Assembly: GCA_963585895.1 (NCBI GenBank)
Contig: OY757934.1
Location: 39,536,681-39,600,680 of the forward strand
Source: Sepioteuthis lessoniana
Taxonomy: Eukaryota > Mollusca > Cephalopoda > Myopsida > Loliginidae
DNA length: 64,000 bases
Direction: 5' to 3'
This document shows positions 21,545 to 32,935 of the stretch, piece after piece. The translations under genes were made by a program, and so were the position numbers. The stretch's first letter is position 1; each line of letters starts with the position of its first letter. Below the pieces are notes generated by a model that was not told where the DNA came from, did not search any database, and was given only the letters and a program-made list of their open reading frames with translations.

Positions 21545-21795
21545 ATAGTAATAATTACGAGAATAGACACGACTTGGTGGGGTAGGTGATCCACTGGGAA
21601 TTGTGCAAGAAACTGAAATTTAACCATATAACCAAATGGTATATGCACAAACCAGAATCTGTGCGGAAGAATGAGACACCCAAAAATCTCTGAGATTTTG
21701 AGATACAAGCAGATCACCTAATACTGGCCAGAAGACCATCAGATAACGCTGGTGTGAAAAACTCACTTGGAATAATAATGATAATAATAATTTGA
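21545..21795 (+). mobile_element. LINE-X 3' end, internally deleted
   Basis: It repeats the GGTGATCCACTGGGAATTGT block through CAGATCACCTAATACTGGCC, then jumps to the terminal CAGATAACGCTGGTGTGAAA and an AATAATAATGATAATAATAA tail. It follows directly on the previous LINE-X copy in the same orientation. Confidence 0.65.
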
Positions 21796-21799
21796 TCAC

Positions 21800-22840
21800 C
21801 TGAAGGAAAAACTTTTAATATCTTCCAGGAAGATGCACTTTCACCATTTCTATTTGTAATAACAATGATGCCACTCAATTACATACTGAAAAAATGCACA
21901 AGAGGCAACAAATTTTCTAAATTGCAAGAAAAGATTAACCATCTCATGTACGACATTAAACTATTTGCAAAAAATGTAAAAGAATTGAAGACTCTAATAC
22001 AGACAATAAGGATATACAGTCAGGATACAGGAATGGAATTTGACATAGAAAAATGTGCTATGCTTATTGTAAAAAGTGGGAAAAGACAGATAATGGAAAG
22101 AATAGAACTGCCAAATTAAGAAACAATCGGAATCCTTGAAGAAAAGGAAACCTACAAGTACTTGGGAATATTGGAAACGGACATTATCAAACAAGCGAAG
22201 ATGAAAGAAAGAATAAAAAAGTATCTTAGACGAACGAGAAAACTCGAAACCAAGTTCTGCAGTTGATCCCTTATCAAAGGAATAAACACCTGGGCTGTCC
22301 CCTTTATAAGATACTCGCGACCATTTTTAAAATGGACGAGGGAAGAACTCAGACAAATGAACTCGAGAATAATAAAACTAATGACGATGCATAAAACCTT
22401 TCATCCTAAAGATGACATAGACTATTTGTGTCAGGAAAAGAAGGGGGAAGAGGACTCGTCAGCATTGAAGATAGCGTCGATGCATCAATACAAGGACTCG
22501 AAAAATACATAAAAAGAGCAAAGAAAGATTTATTATAGCGGCCAAAAACAGCACAGACAGCATAATAATCAACAGAACAAGTAGGAAACAGAAATGGGAA
22601 GAAAAACAACTCTATGGATATTTCAAAGTATAAACAAGCGAAATCTCGCACGAAAAGACTTGAACATTTTACGGAAAAGAAAACTTTGAAAGAGAAACTG
22701 AATATATTCTAATAGCAGCTTAAAACAACGCCATACGGGCCAACAATATTAAAGCAAAAATCGATAAGACGCAACAAAATAGTAAGTGTCGGTTATGTGA
22801 TGATAGAGACGAAACGACTAATCACATTACTAGAATCTCA
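21800..22840 (+). mobile_element. LINE-X reverse-transcriptase C-terminal half and following domain
   Basis: The plus frame at 21865-22119 gives LSPFLFVITMMPLNYILKK (SPLLF motif), then HLMYDIKLFAKN (the catalytic Y-DD region, here with residues lost: MYDIKLF where the family normally has two Asp), GMEFDIEKCAMLIVKSGK and, after a stop, KYLGILE. Next come INTWAVPFIRYSRPFLKWTR, LRQMNSRIIKLMTMHK and CRLCDDRDETTNHIT. It belongs to the same family as 35030-36600. The altered catalytic motif and stops show it is inactive. Confidence 0.75.
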
Positions 22841-22842
22841 CC

Positions 22843-22950
22843 ATCAGGTGGTTTAGTGTCATATCCAGGACACTCGTTGGGGGATGGGTCTTACCCCTCT
22901 GCAGAGAAACAGTCGGTGTATTCTAGAGCCCCAGCCGACTGGGCAACAAT
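22843..22950 (-). repeat. Element F head fragment
   Basis: CTCACCATCAGGTGGTTTAG, TCATATCCAGGACACTCGTT and CAGCCGACTGGGCAA match the F head read on the minus strand. It interrupts the end of LINE-X. Confidence 0.65.
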
Positions 22951-23089
22951 AACATTTCAATCAATGACATTTGGCGTTATATAATCTTTGATTCACGTTG
23001 AACAACCTTAAAAACTAGATTAACGAACTATAACAATAATTTCCGAAAAACAAAATTTACAATTATAGTATGTCTCTCTGTCACCTTGG

Positions 23090-23450
23090 TGGTTAAGCTG
23101 GTTGCATAGTTCAGATAACACCTAAGAATTTCATCAAAGGTAACCTTCAGTGAGAGGTTCCCGCGGACTTTCTCGAAACCTATGTATGGCACTAGACCTT
23201 GGTGTCTAGTTCAAGCCATAACCCGGCATACGTGTCCGGACCCAGATTTGGGTTCGTGAAACTGCTTGCCTCATCAGGCTCACATTGCACCAAGTGAGCC
23301 GATGAGCAGCATAGACCAGCAGGGTTCGAGTCTCGGCTCGTTTCCGACCTTCCCCTCTCCTTTATCCCCCTTTTAATCGGCCTTCGGGCTTTTGACCATG
23401 TGTCAAGTCGTGTCTGGTGGGAGGCAGCGACAAATAAACAAAGGTAACCT
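23090..23450 (+). repeat. GC-richer segment with tRNA-like motifs; possible SINE of another family
   Basis: It contains CCTTGGTGGTTAAGCTGG (box A-like) and GCAGGGTTCGAGTCTCGGC (good box B), a CTTCGGGC block and an AAATAAACAAAGG end. No second copy exists in the window, so repeat status is inferred only from these motifs. It is not a foldable tRNA as far as I can see. Confidence 0.3.
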
Positions 23451-23710
23451 TCAGTTATTTGCCTTTTTTTTTTTTTTTTTACTGAACTGGTACAGATAAA
23501 TTGATTATAAGTTGATACCTTCTTAATAATAATAATTTTGGAACTTGACTGTTCATTAGAATGAAACAAAATAAAAACTTACTCTTATCTGTATGGTAAA
23601 TGTCAGTAGTACACGTCTATAAATATTTTGCACATAATCTTTGAAATAATTGTTTTATCCGTGGGATTCTAATGATATGTTTTTTTGTCTATGATGTTAA
23701 TGTTAGGACC

Positions 23711-23978
23711 GCAGCATCATTGGCCCCGTGGGTAGAGTGTTCGCTAATGGTCCGGGAGAGACCTGGGTTCAATCCGAGGTCGCGTCATACCAAAGACTTT
23801 AAAAATAGTAATCGATACCTCCTTGCTTAACACTCAGCAATATAAGGTACGTATTAAGGGTAAAGTGGCGCAATCCAGGGAAAGGAGTAGCGCCCTCCCT
23901 TACACCTTGGTGTAGTAGCTATTGAAAAGGGAGCCTTTTGGTCACCCTCGACTACGGTCACCAACTTTACTTTACTTA
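23711..23978 (+). repeat. SINE-D copy
   Basis: It is the most complete SINE-D here. Box A-like GGGTAGAGTGTTCGCTAATG, box B-like GGGTTCAATCCGAGG, then CTTGCTTAACACTCAGCAAT, GGAGTAGCGCCCTCCC, CACCTTGGTGTAGTAGC and the end GGTCACCAACTTTACTTTAC. Confidence 0.85.
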
Positions 23979-24247
23979 CAATAGATAGATTCTATTTCAC
24001 TAATTATTCAAACTAGAATCTTTATCTTGGTGAGTATTTGTCGATTCGGCTATATTAACGGATATATTTCAAAATGTAGCTGTCCTTTTCCGTTTATGAC
24101 GAGAGAAAAAATACCAGGAAAAAATAAACATTTCTTCCCAGGTGTGTCCTATTCAAACAAATTTTAAGGTGGGTTGAGTAATCATTAAGCTTAGCACAAG
24201 GTACAAGGCTAAATAAGATAGACACTCGGTGACATCCAAACTTATTA

Positions 24248-24788
24248 TAAGGGTCATTCAATAAATAAGGGGCATATTGCCTAAAAAGTTGGCAAAAGGA
24301 GAAGTGTTTGCAGTTGCACTTTTTTTCAGAAAAGCAGTTGTGATGTATCCTTTCATTTCCCTGTTAATATGACCTTCTTTACTGACTCCTGTGTCTAGAA
24401 CTATATCTTCACCGGAAGCTCAGTGAGTTTCCACTTCATGGATTGTCTTTTCGACTCAGGTTCGTTGTGGCAAACCATGTTTGTGGCAAACCCATTTGTA
24501 AACATTTTTTGACTAAAACATGCTTCTTCGTACACATCACACATTCTTCGTTAAATTTCAAGTGGTTTGCACTTCTCAGCCTCAAAAAATCTCATAACAA
24601 ACCTCTGTTAAAGCCTAGAGTACTCTATTTGATTTGCCGTCATTTTGAATAGCCTCAAAACAAAGACTTTGGCAATATGTTAAGAATTTCTGTTATAAAT
24701 CAATTTCAAATGATGCAGTGTTTTACATTTATGGAGAAAAATATTTTTCTTTTTTCAAAAATTCTTTTTATTTATTGAATGACCTTCG
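24248..24788 (-). mobile_element. Deleted mariner (MITE-like), copy 1
   Basis: 541 bp bounded by inverted GGTCATTCAATAAATAA ends and TA on both sides (24246-24247, 24789-24790). Decayed minus-strand frames show the start of a transposase (MRFFEAEKCKPLEI, RRMCDVYEEACFS) joined directly to later parts (SKRQSMKWKLTELPVK, SVKKVILT), so the middle is deleted. The copy at 34366-34911 has the same junction. It cannot make transposase itself. Confidence 0.8.
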
Positions 24789-24844
24789 TACATAAGAAAA
24801 TTATCTGCAACATTTGGTTTGTAAGACATCGCTCTACAACTAGT

Positions 24845-25240
24845 TGCTCAATTGGAGGGACTTAGAATGCACTGTCTCTATCTCTTGCAGAAGAGTAAGA
24901 CATCCTCCTCTCAAAAAGGGTGTCCTAGGTATGACACTAAACTGCATCTGATGGTGAGACTCTAGTTCTGGAGATCTGAGGAGAGTGGAGTATCATTTTA
25001 TTGAAATTACTCTTAGGTTCACTCTGACCAGGAGTGGCAGTACATGTTAGGGTCATATCTATAGGTCAAGTAGATCGGGTTTAAAAAATCATTTGTATTT
25101 GATAGGACCGTGGATATAAAAAAAACTCTTTAGAAACAACAACACAAAAAATGTAAAGATGAACGTATAATGATCGTTATTCCCTGACCTTAAAGTATAA
25201 AATAACCCTAGACAGGTTGACATGCCGTTAAAATCAATCA
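24845..25240 (+). repeat. F2 retroposon copy
   Basis: Head GAAGAGTAAGACATCCTCC, TAGGTATGACACTAAACTGC, GGTTCACTCTGACCAGGAGT, then a distinct 3' half (TTGTATTTGATAGGACCGTG, AACAACAACACAAAAAATGT, AACCCTAGACAGGTTGACAT). It lacks the minisatellite of F. The 3' half is shared with 26610-26875 and 40205-40425. Confidence 0.65.
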
Positions 25241-25675
25241 GTGTCTACGAAAAGCGCCCAGAATAAAAGTAAATTGTAATTCTAATTGAAATTACATTGT
25301 TAGAATAATTTAAAAATGCAAAACAAGAAAAAAAAAAAAAAGATTATCAAATAGTTTTTCTCCCGTCATTCCTATCAAAAAATAATTTCATTTGAACATT
25401 CAAATCAGAAAGAGAAATTATGGTTCCATTGACATTTTACAAGGTGATCAGACATTATTCCGAATGGAAAAAAAACAAACAAACAAAAAACTTACCGACA
25501 TGGTCACTCTGAAGGTTGAAATGATTTGATGAATTACAACGGCAGATCTTTTTTTTTGGGGGGGGGGCTAAAAACAGGAATCAGTGCGTCAGTTAATGTT
25601 GACAAATGAACAAATGTCTTCTTAAGTGCATAAGTGTTTGTAGTAGTTTGGAACTGGAACATCTGATCCCGTCAC
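25241..25675. other. No recognised feature
   Basis: AT-rich, with an A15 run near 25328 and a T8/G10 run at about 25550-25567. Confidence 0.35.
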
Positions 25676-25742
25676 ATAAGAAAAAGTTGGAAGAGTAAAA
25701 GAGGAGGAGAGGGAGGAGGAGGGGGAGGGAGAAAGGAGGGAA
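25676..25742 (+). repeat. Polypurine tract
   Basis: Almost entirely A and G, with GAGGAGGAGAGGGAGGAGG and GGGGGAGGGAG. It is able in principle to form triplex or G-quadruplex structures. Confidence 0.7.
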
Positions 25743-25874
25743 CTTTGTTCATTTTTTAAAAATAAGTGTTAGGTGGAGAGGTGCCAGTGAGTGATCGAAA
25801 AACGATTTTTATTAGCCACCACCATGTTTGGTCAACGGGTGTGGTGCAGTTAATTCTTTTATTATTTTTGTCCC

Positions 25875-25877
<3 letters not shown>

Positions 25878-25905
<28 letters not shown>

Positions 25906-25906
25906 A
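25878..25906 (+). repeat. Poly(A) run
   Basis: About 26 consecutive A after CCCCCCTC, with no recognised retroposon body on its 5' side. Confidence 0.8.
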
Positions 25907-26384
25907 GAATTGATTCGTTTTGTTAAAGTGGTTCGGCTAGTGGACCGTCTTGAACCATTTCAAAGTTGAAAAGAAAAAAAAATTGTTTTGTTGACTTGTA
26001 CAACTTTTTAAGCATAACTACAATTAAGGAGATCACCCAGTGAGTGTAAAACTCACTAATCATGGCTTGTGAGAAAAATTCGGTTCTAACAATATTATAC
26101 TTTGTTTTTTCTTTAAGCAACCTCACTGCAAAAATATCTAATTTTCATTTTAATTGCCGTAGGTTCTTCTCATCGAAATAAATTTTCTGAAAAATTTTGA
26201 CGAAGTTGTTAAGATGAAGAGAGAGTTGTTCACGATGAGTTAGAAACGATTGTAGATTCTGATAATCAAAACTAGATTCCCAAATTAACGACTTCTTCCC
26301 AAGAACAGTTGAAATGCAGCAATATATAAACTTGAGCTCTTTTGGGTCGCAAACTGTTACCGGAACTTAGAATTCAGTGACAAA
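25907..26384. other. No recognised feature
   Basis: AT-rich. Chance frames only. Confidence 0.35.
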
Positions 26385-26875
26385 TTCGACTGAGGGGTAA
26401 AACCTCCCATACAAAAAAGGGGTCACCTAGGTATGACACTAAACGGCACCTGATGATGGTAACATCTGATAGGGTCCTATTTATGGCTCATATAGAACTA
26501 AACTGTGTACTTATGCTAAACTGAATTGTTTAAAATAGAACTGTTTTTACATTTAATTGTGTAAAAACAAATGAGTGATTTTTAATTGAATTGTTAGTGA
26601 CTCAATAAATTGAATTATTCCTTCATTGCCATTACTCCCAGGTTCACTCTGTTCCGGAGTGGTAGTACCTGTTAGGATCCCATTTATGAGTCAAATAAAT
26701 CTGTTTAAAAATTATTCGTACTCCATAAAACCGTGTGCAAAAAAAAAAAAATCGCTCTTCAGATACAACGACGCAAAAAATAAAAATACAAACATACAAT
26801 GAACGTAATCCCCTAACCTCGTGATATAAAATAACCCTTGACAGGTTGACATCCCGTTGAAATCAATCAGTCATT
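26385..26875 (+). repeat. F/F2 composite retroposon
   Basis: 26385-26600 has the F head followed by one or two minisatellite units (TGCTAAACTGAATTGTTTAA). 26610-26875 repeats the mid-head (CATTGCCATTACTCCCAGG, CCGGAGTGGTAGTACC) and continues into the F2 3' half ending CCCTTGACAGGTTGACATCC. The mid-head is thus present twice, as if an F and an F2 copy were joined. Confidence 0.6.
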
Positions 26876-27160
26876 AGATGCTTCAGCCACTCCCCATCCC
26901 TTCATTCATCCCCCCCACACACTCCCCAATAACCACACTTAATCGTTGTATCATTTTGCTGGTTTGTGGCCAATTTGGCTTTGGTTTAGGGGAAATTTTT
27001 GCGAAAGAAAAAAATTATGTTGCATTTCAGAAACACAAAAGAATTGTTCTACAAAGCACAAAGACTGTGTAATGCTTTGTCATCAATCGATACAATATAA
27101 TGTCCCGCTGTTTTCTAATTCAGTACTCTAAATAATGCAATTAATCAGTGAACCTTGTGT

Positions 27161-27452
27161 GCATTTACCCAACCCCTCTGCAAGGGCAGGATATGACACA
27201 AGGTCAATTTTTAAGCTGAGTTTAACAGATTTGAATTCAGAGTTTTCCTTCTCCTAAACAGATTGCCTAACCAAGGTTAAAAAAACAACTCTGCTCTACT
27301 ATTTACCCTTAGCTGGAGGGAGAATAATTAGATTCATACCAATCAGAAGGATTTTAGTACAATGTGAAATATAATCAGCCTCGTCCAGGGTTTGAACTCG
27401 TATCGTTGTGTCCATTTCATACGACGATAACCTTTACACTACGAGCACCTCT
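27161..27452 (-). repeat. SINE-B copy, older
   Basis: Full-length SINE-B with more substitutions than the copies at 15339 or 63125. Imperfect flanks TAATCAGTGAACCTTGTG and TAATTGGTGAACTTTGTG are a decayed target-site duplication. Confidence 0.85.
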
Positions 27453-28347
27453 AATTGGTGAACTTTGTGAATTGTTTAATGAAGCCAGGATGGTTATGAA
27501 AGATTTCTTATATTTGGGCAATTCTATTAACGACGATCTTTGATTCAAAATGCATTTTTTCGGCAATACATTTTCCATTGATGTGCGACATATTTTACAA
27601 GTCTATTAATGTGTTGATTGACAAGCACTTGTAAGGAGATGAAATAATTGTCATCACTTGGGTTGAAGTCATGGCTTCTCACTTTACGTGTCCGATGGCC
27701 ACGTAGAATTGAGACCACTTTATCTTTTTATTTTTTGGTTCGGGTCTTCGATCGGATTAGACTGTTCTTCAGTCCTTTCGAGACTTTTATCTCAAAATCT
27801 GGCGAGGTACTTTATTTCAATTTGCGATTTATATGAAAACCACAGACCAAAAGTAAGACTTTTATATTCACCATTTTTGTGCCATAGAGTGCCCCTTAGT
27901 GTCAAGAAGGTATGGCTGCATGCCGGTGCACGAACGGTAGGTGTAGAGCGTTAAACTCAAATAATGATTTTAAAAACCTATCTGTTGGTGAGCTGGATTT
28001 ATTATAACAGTGTATGGTTGAAAAGAAAGTACAAAAAAAAAAAAAAACTCAGTTGCGAAAACAAAGAACACGAAGGCACGTAAAAATTTAAACAATTGTA
28101 TTGGAAACAAATGAGTAAAAAGTCCAAATAGCTAGGTTTGTAAAACGTGTTGATATAGAATTAAAAAGTAGAAAAAAATGTCCAATGCTTAATAGTGGTA
28201 GGATTGTTGGACTCATGCGTATGCAGTCAATTAGATGTTACGGGTGCGGACATGAGAGGGGTGTTCGGTGATTTACGAGTTAGCCGCTTCCTTCAAAGCG
28301 GAGAAGAGGAAGGTCAATGTGAGTGATGCGTGGTTTCGAGTTTCTCC

Positions 28348-28378
<31 letters not shown>

Positions 28379-29035
28379 CTTAGTTGGAGTTCGGAGTCTG
28401 TTGGTGTCGTCTGCCTTCTTTTGATCTCTGCCCGCTGTCGAAAAATTTGTCTTTTATATCGTTTTTCTTTTCTGATCGAATCAGATGGGGTTTTCTTGGT
28501 TTTAGTTTTTTTTTTACCGCGAAGGCCACGGATTGGCTGAAAAATTACTTATAATTATTTTTATTTTTTGACATATTTCATCGACATTTCGCTATGCTCT
28601 GATCCTATGCGCAGAAACCCCCCTTTCTCCATTCTGAAGAAAGTCTCAGAACCGATAACATCCGGTGAATGCTCTCGTGGGCGCTAGTTGCAATCATTAT
28701 TTTGTGTGTACTATAAATTAGAACGAGATCTCTTTCGGTCATATAACAGACTGAAAATTGACCACCGAATAGCAGTCATTAAATTAGACATAAAAAGAAA
28801 AAAAAATGTCCTGAGTGATTGGTATCTAATTATCTGGTTTGTAAAGTTATATCCGGATTTAAAAAGAGATTAGTATTAGATACAAATAAGACACAGTAAT
28901 CTCTTTTTCATGAGCAGTCAAAGAAGTTGAGCTTCTTTCTCAAGAAGAAATCGGCCAATTCATTGGTCCAGGTGGGAGTGGCTCCTGCTGAGCGGAGGTG
29001 GATATTGTTAAAAACACCCATTGTTTCATCCGTGG
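27453..29035. other. Unassigned stretch with two less AT-rich patches
   Basis: 27640-27955 and 28200-28700 are less AT-rich and have longer open frames on the plus strand (62-90 codons, e.g. around 28268-28540, partly made by the CTGT microsatellite). None resembles a known family or is bounded by clear splice sites. A frame at 28920-29035 (SKKLSFFLKKKSAN) is also unassigned. Host exons or untranslated regions are possible but unproven. Confidence 0.25.
28349..28371 (+). repeat. (CTGT)n microsatellite
   Basis: About five CTGT units followed by CTATCTATCTC. Confidence 0.9.
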
Positions 29036-29612
29036 TCTGGTTTGGTTTGGTTTGGTTTGGTGGGTTTTATGGCATATCAACTTTTGTAGGTTATTTAACG
29101 CCAAATCCATTTCTATGTAAATAATCTGTTCTATTTAAAACAATTCAGTTTAGCATAAGTACACATTTTAATTGTCAAAAACATTTCTATTTCAAACTCT
29201 TCAAGTAGTTATATGTAACAATTCAGTTAAGTGTAAGTACAGTTTTAATGTCGAAAAACAGTTCTATTTGAAATAATTCAGTTAAGCATAAGCACGCAGT
29301 TTAAATGTAAGTACGGTTTAATTGTGAAAAACATTTCTATTTCAAGCTATTCAGTTTACTCAATTCATTTTAGCATAAGTTCTATTTAACCCATAGATAG
29401 GGCCCTATCAGGTGCTACCACTCCGGGCCAGAGTGGACCTGGGAGCAGTGGCAATGAAGGGGTACTCCGCATTCCTTAAAGCTCCAGCACTGCTGGAACC
29501 TCACCATCAGAGTGTTTAGTGTCATATCCAGTACACTCGTTGGGGGAGGGGTCTTACCCCTCTGCAGAGGTGCTGTCGGTGTATTCTACAGCCCCAGCCG
29601 ACTGGGAACATC
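29036..29612 (-). repeat. Element F copy with minisatellite
   Basis: In minus orientation the (CCAAA)n tail is at 29036-29060, followed by the stem-loop GGCATATCAACTTTTGTAGG, several minisatellite units to about 29390, and the head up to CAGCCCCAGCCGACTGGG. Confidence 0.85.
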
Positions 29613-29689
29613 AGAGTCGGCTAGGGTAGCATCAGATAAAAAGGCTCCGCATCATCATCTTCAAAATCATGTGCTTCCGAAAAAGAACT

Positions 29690-30220
29690 TTGGTTTGGTT
29701 TGATTTTGTGGCATATCAAGTATTTTCGGCCATTTAATGCCAAATTCTTTTTATACATATATATCAAATACATGATTTCTAAACGCATTTTGTTGATAAC
29801 ATTTTTAAACAAGCCTGAGCTTATCTTTTTCACACAGTTAAATGGTTTCACTTATTTCTATCTAATACGAATTATTTTATTTACTGTGTCACTAACAATT
29901 TAATTAAACATCAGTCATTTGTTTACACACAGTTAAATGTAAAAACCGTTATTTTTCAAACTATTTAGTTTAGCATAAGTACACAGTTTAGTTCTATATG
30001 AGCCATAAATAGGACCCTATCAGGTGTTACCACTTGGGAATAGAGTGGACCTGGAAGCGTTGGCAATGAAGGGGTACTCCACATTCCTCAGAGTTCCTGC
30101 ATTACTAAAGCCTCATTATCAGATTGTTTGGTGTCATATCTAGGACAGTCGTTGGTTGAGTCTTGCCCCTTTGTAGAGGAGCAGTTGGTGTATTCTGCTG
30201 CCCCAACCGACTAAGCCAGA
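29690..30220 (-). repeat. Element F copy with shortened minisatellite
   Basis: Tail TTTGGTTTGATTTTGTGGCA at 29693, 250 bp of unrelated AT-rich DNA where repeat units would be, one or two units at 29925-29990, and a full head ending CCCCAACCGACTAAGCC. It is the second F copy in the same orientation within 0.7 kb. Confidence 0.75.
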
Positions 30221-30251
30221 GAACTTTTTAAATAGACTCTTTTCTTTTCTT

Positions 30252-30385
30252 TGTATATAGTAATTTAATAAGCTTCATGCTTAGATGTGGCACTAGGTCG
30301 TAATTGGGCGCCTAATGAGATTCGAACTCACTCGTGAAGGCTTGCTAGTCTAGCTTGCTAACCATTACACCGCCCAAGGCGCCCC
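30252..30385 (-). repeat. SINE-E copy
   Basis: The right end is a tRNA-like head: GCGGTGTAATGGTTAGCAAG (box A) and GTGAGTTCGAATCTC (box B) on the minus strand. Its body CACTAGGTCGTAATTGGGCG is shared with 48495-48635 and with the opposite-strand copy at 30815-30960. Confidence 0.75.
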
Positions 30386-30814
30386 TTTTCCTTATAAGCA
30401 GTAAAAATATAAGCACCATTTCATATAAGTACCATATAAGCAATAAAAAAACAAGCAGTTTTTATATATTATATAAGCAGTAAAAAACAATGAACCTTAT
30501 AGTTAAGTTACTTAGCGGAATTGTTGCTTTGAGATTTTTCCAGTTCTGATCCAACCACGTAAAAGACAAGAGCCATGAGCTACCTCACCACGTTAGAGAC
30601 TCAATATACTTGTGTGAATACAACAAATTCTAGGAGGTTCATCACCACACCTCCCCGTCATACGAAAACTTCAGAATTTTGGTTACTCTTATCAGTCCGC
30701 CAGTGAACGCGACATGATTCTCAAACAAAAAGGTTTGACTTAGGGTTTCAGTTGTACCTCTTTTTATACACAGCTTGTTCATGGAATAGTGAGTGCAATT
30801 TATTTGTTGGGATA
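30386..30814. other. No recognised feature
   Basis: AT-rich, with short AGCAGTAAAAA / ATATAAGCA direct repeats near 30400-30490. A minus-strand frame at 30642-30842 has no recognisable product. Confidence 0.35.
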
Positions 30815-30960
30815 CATTTACTGGTGGTGTAACGGTCAGCAAGCTAGACTTGCAAACCTACACGAGTGAGTTCGAGTATCATTTGCGCCCCATTCATTCG
30901 GCCTTGTGCCACATCGAAGCAAAGAGCTTTGTAAATTACTACATTTACTTATTATTGCTA
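30815..30960 (+). repeat. SINE-E copy
   Basis: Head CTGGTGGTGTAACGGTCAGC and GAGTGAGTTCGAGTATC, then GCGCCCCATTCATTCGGCC and TTGTAAATTACTACATTTAC. Opposite in orientation to the copy 430 bp upstream. Confidence 0.75.
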
Positions 30961-31244
30961 TACGAGTTATATGTGTTACGTGTGTATTGACTTCTATGTT
31001 TATTCTAGTTTATCTTGTCTTTCTTTTCCGCTTATTCAGTGTTAATGTATCAATGGATATAATAATGCTAATATTGGACTTGGTGAGCAGGGACAAAATA
31101 TCCTCCCTTACACCCGTATCATTCCGATACTGGGAAAGGTCATTTCCAATGCTCTTAAAGACAAAATGTCTAAGGTTTTGCTATATAAAAAGGATAGCAT
31201 AAAAAAAACAACCTTTATATAAAAATGTAACATATACATTTTTT

Positions 31245-31425
31245 TAAGTTGAGGAATTATATTATAAATTGAATTACCACGACTGCATGCGACATACGGA
31301 ACCAATGAAGAGCTGTTTCGACCTTATTAGGTCACATCAGCAGTGAAAACCGTGATCTCCCCTCCTCATGGAGATCGAACCAGCGACCACAGAGCGGAAA
31401 CTCGACCACTGAGCTACCACTGAAA
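31245..31425 (-). repeat. SINE-A copy
   Basis: Its left end GAGGAATTATATTATAAATT is the SINE 3' tail. The body GGTCACATCAGCAGTG and head (box B region GATCGAACCAGCGACC, box A region CCACTGAGCTACCACTG, reversed) follow. The tail sequence recurs inverted in the palindrome at 45352-45392. Confidence 0.75.
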
Positions 31426-31799
31426 CATATTTTTGATTTATATTCTAGTCTCTGCAATGATTTAATCTTACATTGTTCGCTGGTTTATTTATTTTTGTTT
31501 GTGTGTGTGACTTTTAAATCTCAACAGCAAATAAATTATAGTTATTTATACTCTTAATAAAATCCATAAACTTGTTAACCCAATATTTCAGCCTCAACGC
31601 TATTTCACTCTTTCTTGATAAAGCAGCTTATTCCATACGGGAAAATTTTGTTACTTTTTCTCTTAATAGTCCAGTCATCAACAGCTAATCGATAAATCGA
31701 AAAAAAGTTGTTTTTTTTTTTAAAAAAAAAGAAAAGGGTAAAAGTATTTGATGCTAGGTAAAAGGAATCAGAAAACGCACGTTTTTAGGCTAAAGATAA
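31426..31799. other. No recognised feature
   Basis: AT-rich, with T9/A9 runs near 31710. The right part may begin repeat G. Confidence 0.3.
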
Positions 31800-32260
31800 T
31801 ACGGGCCATACCCATCCACATTTTGTGTGGAGACAATGTCTATGAGATAAGTTTGATTTGTTTTGGTTCCATAGCCCATTAGATCATTGGGGTTGCCATA
31901 CTCTTTGTTTAATGACATATCAACCTTCATGGGTAATCTAATGCGAAAGCTATCCTTGTAGAAGAGCAGTAGTGGTACTATTTAATCAATATATGGAGGA
32001 TAAGAGGGTTTATGTTTCCGAAAGTGAAAGTAATAGTGCGACTGAGATTCGAACTCGTTTACTACGATGTCAGTCTAACACGTTAGCCACTACACCACAG
32101 AAACTCCTCTTCTATGAGATTATATGACGATATTTTAAATACTGCATTGTGTGGTTGCGAGTACAACGAGCCCTTTGCATAACGGTGAAGGGGGTGAGTA
32201 TCGTGAGCTTGTTGCGAATTGACCAAACCGCCTGCAAGGCGTAGCGCAATGCCAACTGTT
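31800..32260 (+). repeat. Repeat G, copy 2, split by a SINE-C
   Basis: 31800-31848 and 32111-32260 together parallel copy 1 at 17340-17660 (GAGACAATGTCTATGAGAT, then TATATGACGATATTTTAAAT, AACGGTGAAGGGGG, CCGCCTGCAAGGCGTAGCG). The interruption carries a 10-bp duplication of repeat G sequence. Confidence 0.55.
31849..32110 (-). repeat. SINE-C copy inserted in repeat G, 10-bp target-site duplication
   Basis: Tail at left (AATGACATATCAACCTTCAT). The head at right reads reversed as GAGATTCGAACTCG and GTTAGCCACTACACCACAG. TCTATGAGAT occurs at 31839-31848 and 32111-32120. Confidence 0.8.
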
Positions 32261-32560
32261 ATTAGACTTATAGATCTTCAGTCTAATATTTCGGGCTGAA
32301 CAACATTTTTACTACCCTTTTTGATATTTTGTGAGCTCTGGGAGAACATGTCAGATAAAGATAAAGAGCTTAATATGGTGATCATTCATAACCTTCCCAT
32401 AAGGGAAGGATCAAATGATTTAAAATAAATATATTTACGTCTTTAAGCGATGTTTGAATCGGTAACGTGGTCGATTTTTTGTGAGTTTAAGTACAGGATA
32501 TCTTAGGGCAATGGTCAAAGAGTCCAAAACAGTGGAGGCTCATGACATTAATTCGTAAAG
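32261..32560. other. No recognised feature
   Basis: AT-rich sequence between repeat G and LINE-Y. Confidence 0.35.
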
Positions 32561-32935
32561 GTGCTGTTTGAGAAAAAATATATAAAGATTATAGCCTTGA
32601 GAGCAGTATTGAACAAGTCCTGGCGACAACACCCCGCGAGACACCAACTATACGGACACTTGCCCCCCATCACGAAAACTATACAAGTTAGACGAACCAG
32701 ACACGCGGGACACTGTTGGAGAAGCAAGGACGAGCTCATAAGCGATGTACTCCTGTGGACCCCCACATATGGATGTGCAAAAGCAGGACGACCAGCACGA
32801 ACTTACATACAGCAACTATGTGAGGACACAGGATGTAACCCTGAAGACCTGCCGGAGGCGATGAATGATAGGGAGAAGTGGCGAGAGAGGTTCAGGGTTA
32901 TCCGTGCTGGCGGCGCGACATGATGATGATGATAG
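32561..32935 (+). mobile_element. LINE-Y 3' end with intact C-terminal frame
   Basis: The frame at 32561-32923 reads AVLNKSWRQHPARHQLYGHL, then PPITKTIQVRRTRHAGHCWR, DELISDVLLWTPTYG, GRPARTYIQQLCEDTGCNPE and DREKWRERFRVIRAGGAT before TGA, followed by a (TGA)n tail at 32920-32933. This C-terminal text is typical of a widespread animal non-LTR retrotransposon family. The 5' part is missing, as with 5'-truncated insertions. Its lack of stops makes it the best preserved LINE piece here. Confidence 0.8.

Noticed and set aside
23192..23569. 125-codon minus-strand frame
   Set aside because: It covers a GC-richer tRNA-like repeat segment; no domain, no splice context.
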